DNA from: Drosophila persimilis
Taxonomy: Eukaryota > Arthropoda > Insecta > Diptera > Drosophilidae
DNA: 64,000 nt
NCBI RefSeq assembly: GCF_003286085.1
Contig: NW_020825343.1
Location: 248,001-312,000, forward strand
Direction of reading: 5' to 3'
A program made the position numbers and the translations under genes. The notes below the pieces were generated by a model. The model ran no database searches. It had not been told where the DNA came from and worked only from the letters and a program-made list of their open reading frames with translations. How positions within the stretch are numbered: position 1 is the first letter of the stretch; every line of letters begins with the position of its first letter. This document shows, in pieces, positions 59,575 to 64,000 of this stretch.

Positions 59575-59682
59575 GAGAGGGCAGGCGAGAGGGCAGGCGA
59601 GAGGGCAGGCGAGAGGGCAGTCGAGAGGGCAGTCGAGAGGGTAGTCGAGAGGGCAGTCGAGAGGGCAAGCGAGAGTGCAAGT
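59575..59682. repeat. 12-base minisatellite, nine copies
   Basis: Nine head-to-tail copies of GAGAGGGCAGGC. The first three are identical, then variants in positions 10-11 (AGTC, TAGTC, AAGC) follow, giving a visible ordered drift along the array. The flanks are not repetitive. Confidence 0.95.
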
Positions 59683-62600
59683 GCCTTAAATTCCTAACTT
59701 TGTTGGCCACTTGGGGCAAATCTCTTTAATTGGAATAACAATTGCTGGCAACAGCAGAAACTTAAGTCCTTCCGCTCTCTAGACGCACACCCTGAAAGTT
59801 GCATCTGCAGAAAGTGGCATCCCAGCTTCCCAAATTCCCAGCTTCTCTGCAACTTTAATATTATTGAAGTCATATTTCTGTGTGGCCTCAAATTGGAGGT
59901 AACCTTTGTGCTGAGTGGCCCCAGCAGCATTCCGTGCATTAACTGGACCATGGCTTCAGAGCCATGCAAATCCCTGGCCTCTAAAGCTCTCTGCTGCATG
60001 TGAGTGCGGTCTGTGGGCGCCTCCGTTGACAATGCCAGCCAATTGTAGCTGCCAGAGGAGGCTGCAGAGGAACACTGACCACAGTGCAAATTGTGCAATG
60101 CAGTTTATTCCATGAGAGACGACGCTTAGCGAGATGCTGGTTACTGGTTACTGGATGCTGGCTGCTGGATGCTGAATACTGAATGCGGGCTAAAGCAGAC
60201 GGTGAGCTCTGTACTCTTTGCTCTCTGTAAAGACTGCTGTGGTTCTATTTGTATGATGATGTGCCACCCATTCGACCATTCGCCGTTCCACTTACGATGC
60301 ACGGGGAGCACTGCAGTTCGGTTCATTTCTGCAGCCATTGTGCCAGGACAAACAAATGGCATTGCAAACATTTTCCCATGACGTACATTCCACATTTTCC
60401 AACGCTCTCATCCGCCGGCACCTCCGCCTCCTCCACCTCTGGTATTACCATGGCAGCAGATTAGATTTTGTGGTTTGGAAAATGTTTAGCAACAAAGTCA
60501 GACAAATGAATGGAAATGGGTATGGGAGTGGGAGTGGAGTGGAGTCTTAAAGATGATAAATGTATCTAAGAGCTATCTGCAAATGTGTAAACTGTATCAA
60601 TTGAGATTTATTAACTATTTTAAAAGTTTTCGACCGTGAATTACGAGGCTTTTGTGCAGATATTTATTGTGTTACGGCAGGGAATCGAATTCAGTGCACT
60701 GAAATATTTCTAGTGTTAGAACAGGCGAAATATACAACAAACTAACGAAAATGTGCGTGTGAGCATGTCGCATTTCAACGAGTTTAAATCTTTCGGTTTT
60801 AAGCTTTCAGTCTCAAATGTAAATGTGAAAAATCTTGTGGCACTGGGAAAGAAGCTTAAATAAATAAATCAAATCGGTAGTAAATACTATTTTGCGATCT
60901 AAAAAAAAAAAAACATGCACTTTACCATAAAAACTTTGATCAAAACCTATTATTCTCCATTGAACAATTCCGAGAAAAAAGACAGTTTCTTTACCACTGT
61001 TTCATTTCCTGTCCAGCTGGCGGCCCTCCACTCTGATTGCTTCGGATCCTGTGGCACTAAGAACACGTGAACACACACAGCACAGCACAGCACATACATA
61101 TATAATCCATTATAAAACTGTTTACATAAGGTTTCTTTAAATTGGTTTATTGTTGTGGAGTCCAACTGGACCCCCATGCAGAAGAGAGAGAGAGAGACAG
61201 ATGTTGTACGGGAAACCATTGCTAAGCCCTCAAAGCACCAAACTACACAGCCGCATGAAGGGGACCCTGGGATAGTCAGGAGCCAGGAGCGAGTGGCCTG
61301 CACCCAGTAGCCGTCCCCCAATGTCCACAGCATGTGTGGTGTGCTGTGGTCTCTAAGCGCCTGCCATTAATAATGCAATTGTCGGGATTGCTGATAAATT
61401 GCTGTGGTTTGACAATTTGCACAGCAAAAACCGCAGTAGAAAAACTGTAAAAAAAAACAGAAAAGCCCTGGGAAAAGTGCAAGAAAATAGAAAAATTGAG
61501 AGCAAAAAAAAATACATTTATTTACATGTATTCGGTTTACTCCCGTAAATATCCTTTGACAACAGGCAGTATTTGTGTATTTTGTGTTGGCGATAATTAA
61601 ATCAAGTTTTAAAACGTTTCGCCAGCGACTTCTGTAAACAAAAGCAAACAAGTAATTGCCATCCAGGGCGTATGCGCAATATTACACATACGCAAGTACA
61701 TATTTCAATTAAATTCCATCTGCGATAAGGCGGATGGGGGGGGCCGCCTAGCAATTAGCAAAAAGTCAATGTACCAAATTAAATATTCATAATGGTTGGA
61801 GTGCGACTATTTGGTATTTCGTGCGAGTATTTGCCTGCCATGCCATGAGAATGTCACGCACGAGTAGAGTCTATGTACTATATCGCTGATAGCTGGAGAG
61901 GGGGCGGGAAAAAGGGATTGTATTAATTGAATTTACCATCGTTAAATCATGAATGAGGATTATTTGTTCCCCGAATAAACATAAAGCAATGCGAAAAATA
62001 AATAGAAATGATAGAACACAAATTCATTTGCTGCAGAGTAATTTCAGCGACTGCCACAGTTCTTGGAAATTTCATATTTGTTGAAATTCAATGCTCTCTA
62101 GTTGTGTGTTTGAGTGTGTGTGTGTGTTTGTTTCCAATTCCAAGTACTTGGGCACTCAATGGAAAAGTCAAGAAATTTATTTACTAATTTTGATGGATTT
62201 TCCAAATTAAGGGGTTCTTGGAATTCAACATTGAAAAGCAGGTGAATGGTAAAATATATCCCTTGAAATGTGAAAAGTGAAACTCCCGCGTTTTGTACTT
62301 TCTTCGGAAATTATGAATTTCCGAACTGCAGAGAACACTGTAATCCGTGGCTTGGGACATCCTATTATGCCCTACCCACCGGCCCCAGCTAACCTTTCGC
62401 TTATTAGCTGGTAGAGGGGCGTCGGCGTCACATTCAGTCCAATCTTATTATGCTTTCCATTCCAGCAGTGAGGAGAAAGAGTGTGGCAGGAGGAAGCAAG
62501 ACAAGCCCAAGGTAATGCCACTGATTGTGATTACTGTGTCGTCACGTTGCCAGTGTCTGTGTGTCAACTATGCTATGCGATGCGATGCGATGCTAGCTCT

Positions 62601-63654
62601 GCTATGGAACAGCCAACGCTCCCCAAAGTATGCTAAACATTTAAGAAATTGAAATTTATAAAACGACAGCCAGGACAGCAGCAACGTAGCTCCAGCCAAA
62701 TGTAATGCCAGACAGAGCCAGAGATTTCCTCAAGTCAATGGCTTCAATTTGCTTTTACGAGGCACTGAGACAGTGGGATGGAAGGATGGAAGGGGGTGGA
62801 ATAAACTATTTCTGGGATGTGCCAGGGAATGTTGTTTCTGCGGAATGCCAGTAATCTCTGGCCGTCGTTGTTGTGTGTTCTGTGTCGTGTTGCTGCTGTA
62901 GCTGCAGCATCATTTGCAAAATGTAATTGCAGCAATTCTCGTAAATTTGTGTTTCTGAATTGTTCGTCGCATTAAAGTTAATTTCACTTGTCCTTTGTTT
63001 TGCACTCTCTCTCTCGCTTCGGCCACTATTTCAGCATTAGAAAGGACGAAACTTTTCCCTCGGCCTGCCTCAAATCAAAACACATTTGTCACCGCGACGC
63101 GACGGCCTGTTGCACATCAGCCAGCCAGTGGAGTCGGTCGGCATCGAGAGCTTTTCGCTCTGGAAGCTCTTTTTTTAGGCCACCATCGAGAGAGAGATAG
63201 AGAGAGAGAGAGAGAGCCACGAATTTCGACCAGTTTTCGTTGGCTTGGGATTCTTTGGGACTTGTCCATTATGCTAAGTGCGCCCTGGCACGCTTTGATG
63301 CTGCCAATTTCTATGAGGGGATCGGGATCCCTGCCAGCCTCTACCGATGCCTCTAGCCTTTGCCTCTTGCCTTTGCCTTTGCCTTTGAATTGTTTTTGTT
63401 AAGCACAAGCACACATTAGGCTGCAGAGATGGTTATTAGGCCAGAGTAGTTGGCCCACAGCACACAGGTAGTTAAGCGTTTGGGCCAAGAGATAAAAATA
63501 ACAGCTGCAAAGGTGGCAAAAAAGAGAAAGATTGCAGTTTCGTTGTTGTACTCGTGATGGAATTAGTAGAGGGGCAAGTCCTCCTCGCTCAAAGAGTACC
63601 AGCAGGATGCAGGCTGTCTGAGATGCTAATTGGATTCGCTTTAATTGGATTAAC

Positions 63655-63751
63655 CTGGCAGATGAGCAGCAGGACCAGCAACAGGACGGGCAGGACGAAC
63701 AGTACGGAGTAATCAGGCCAAATTCTAAGGCAACTTTTCGACAGCTCAAAG
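63655..63751 (-). CDS. Internal exon encoding a transmembrane helix (partial gene)
   Basis: On the minus strand a long T-tract ending TTTTTTGCCAG (acceptor at plus 63752-63753) is followed by 97 bases and a CAG|GTTAAT donor. The exon starts with the last base of a split codon and then has 32 open codons ending in phase 0. The translation begins FELSKSCLRIWPDYS and continues into about 17 hydrophobic residues (VLFVLPVLLLVLLLIC). Third codon positions are nearly all G or C, as in real Drosophila exons and unlike the surrounding DNA. Earlier exons would lie right of the window and later ones to the left. A single-pass membrane protein is inferred; I do not recognise the family. Confidence 0.55.
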
Positions 63752-64000
63752 CTGGCAAAAAACAAAAAAAAAACAGGTAAAAAAAGGTGGCAACCATGTG
63801 GGAAATTAAGCAGAAAAGTCGACTAAGCCTTTGAATGGAAAATCGTCAGAGGGCTGTTCATAAAATATGCATTCCCTGTCAAGGATAATTAGAGTAGGAA
63901 TTTGCGGTGAAATACATGTCGGAAAGTGGATATATTTAAATGATTATTATCATTTAATTCCTTAAATGCCTTCAAGGTTTCCAAGCACAAAAGCAAACAG
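63752..64000 (-). other. Intron upstream of the transmembrane exon
   Basis: T-rich on the minus strand next to the acceptor. Nothing else is recognisable to the window edge. Confidence 0.45.

Larger units (their letters stand above)
46109..63654. other. Long non-coding region (intergenic or intron of the minus-strand gene at the right edge)
   Basis: About 17.5 kb without an ORF showing Drosophila codon bias on either strand. It contains simple repeats, an AT-rich block (about 49200-49760), 5'-UTR-like A-rich leaders (about 54480-54640 and 54890-55020), a CTCAGTTCAG-type pyrimidine/purine repeat near 56300 that resembles start-site regions, and a 12-base minisatellite at 59575. Because the exon at 63655-63751 ends in a donor, its gene must continue leftward, so much of this stretch may be an intron. 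I could not identify the next exon. Confidence 0.5.

Noticed and set aside
63399..63797. 132-codon minus-strand ORF covering the transmembrane exon
   Set aside because: It reads a different frame from the one with codon bias and a clean helix, and runs through the T-tract of the acceptor.
1..64000. tRNA, rRNA, CRISPR or intact transposon with coding capacity
   Set aside because: No tRNA B-box/cloverleaf, rRNA block, regular spacer array, transposase or reverse-transcriptase motif was recognised on either strand.

Overview
This window is insect genomic DNA and almost certainly comes from a Drosophila species. It has short GT-AG introns, GC-rich third codon positions in exons, abundant CA/GA/CAG microsatellites, A/C-rich 5' leaders and TATA/Inr promoters. 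The gene order nkd - SmydA-type SET/MYND gene - TRMT2A homologue - GPCPD1 homologue matches what I recall of 3L 75F-76A in D. melanogaster (Muller element D). The proteins differ from D. melanogaster mainly in simple-repeat tracts. An obscura-group species is my guess, not something the sequence proves.

Layout. 1-20387: non-coding, most likely part of the long first intron of naked cuticle (nkd), with one strong lone splice acceptor at 5904. 20388-25881 (+): four coding exons of nkd, an inducible Wnt/Wingless antagonist; its N-terminal exon lies outside the window. 27736-29456 (+): three-exon SET/MYND protein. 30137-32156 (+): three-exon tRNA uracil-5-methyltransferase with an N-terminal RRM. 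32157-38354: intergenic and 5' exon territory with several alternative-first-exon candidates and a pogo-like transposon end. 38355-40361 (+): CBM20-GDPD glycerophosphocholine phosphodiesterase with a signal peptide. 41469-42226 (+): short secreted lipocalin-like gene. 42921-45044 (+): tandem CBM20-GDPD paralogue that has lost catalytic residues. 45469-45996 (-): small secreted cysteine-containing protein with a TATA promoter, convergent with the paralogue. 45997-63654: about 17.7 kb with no convincing coding sequence. 63655-63751 (-): one internal exon encoding a transmembrane helix of a gene that continues beyond the right edge.

The genes do not form one pathway. The most interesting unit is 35.0-45.5 kb. 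There an active-looking GPCPD1-type enzyme, a diverged lipocalin and a probable GDPD pseudoenzyme stand in a row with the same orientation. All three have predicted signal sequences. The first enzyme's signal-peptide codons also form a near-ideal 3' splice site, which suggests alternative secreted and cytosolic forms.
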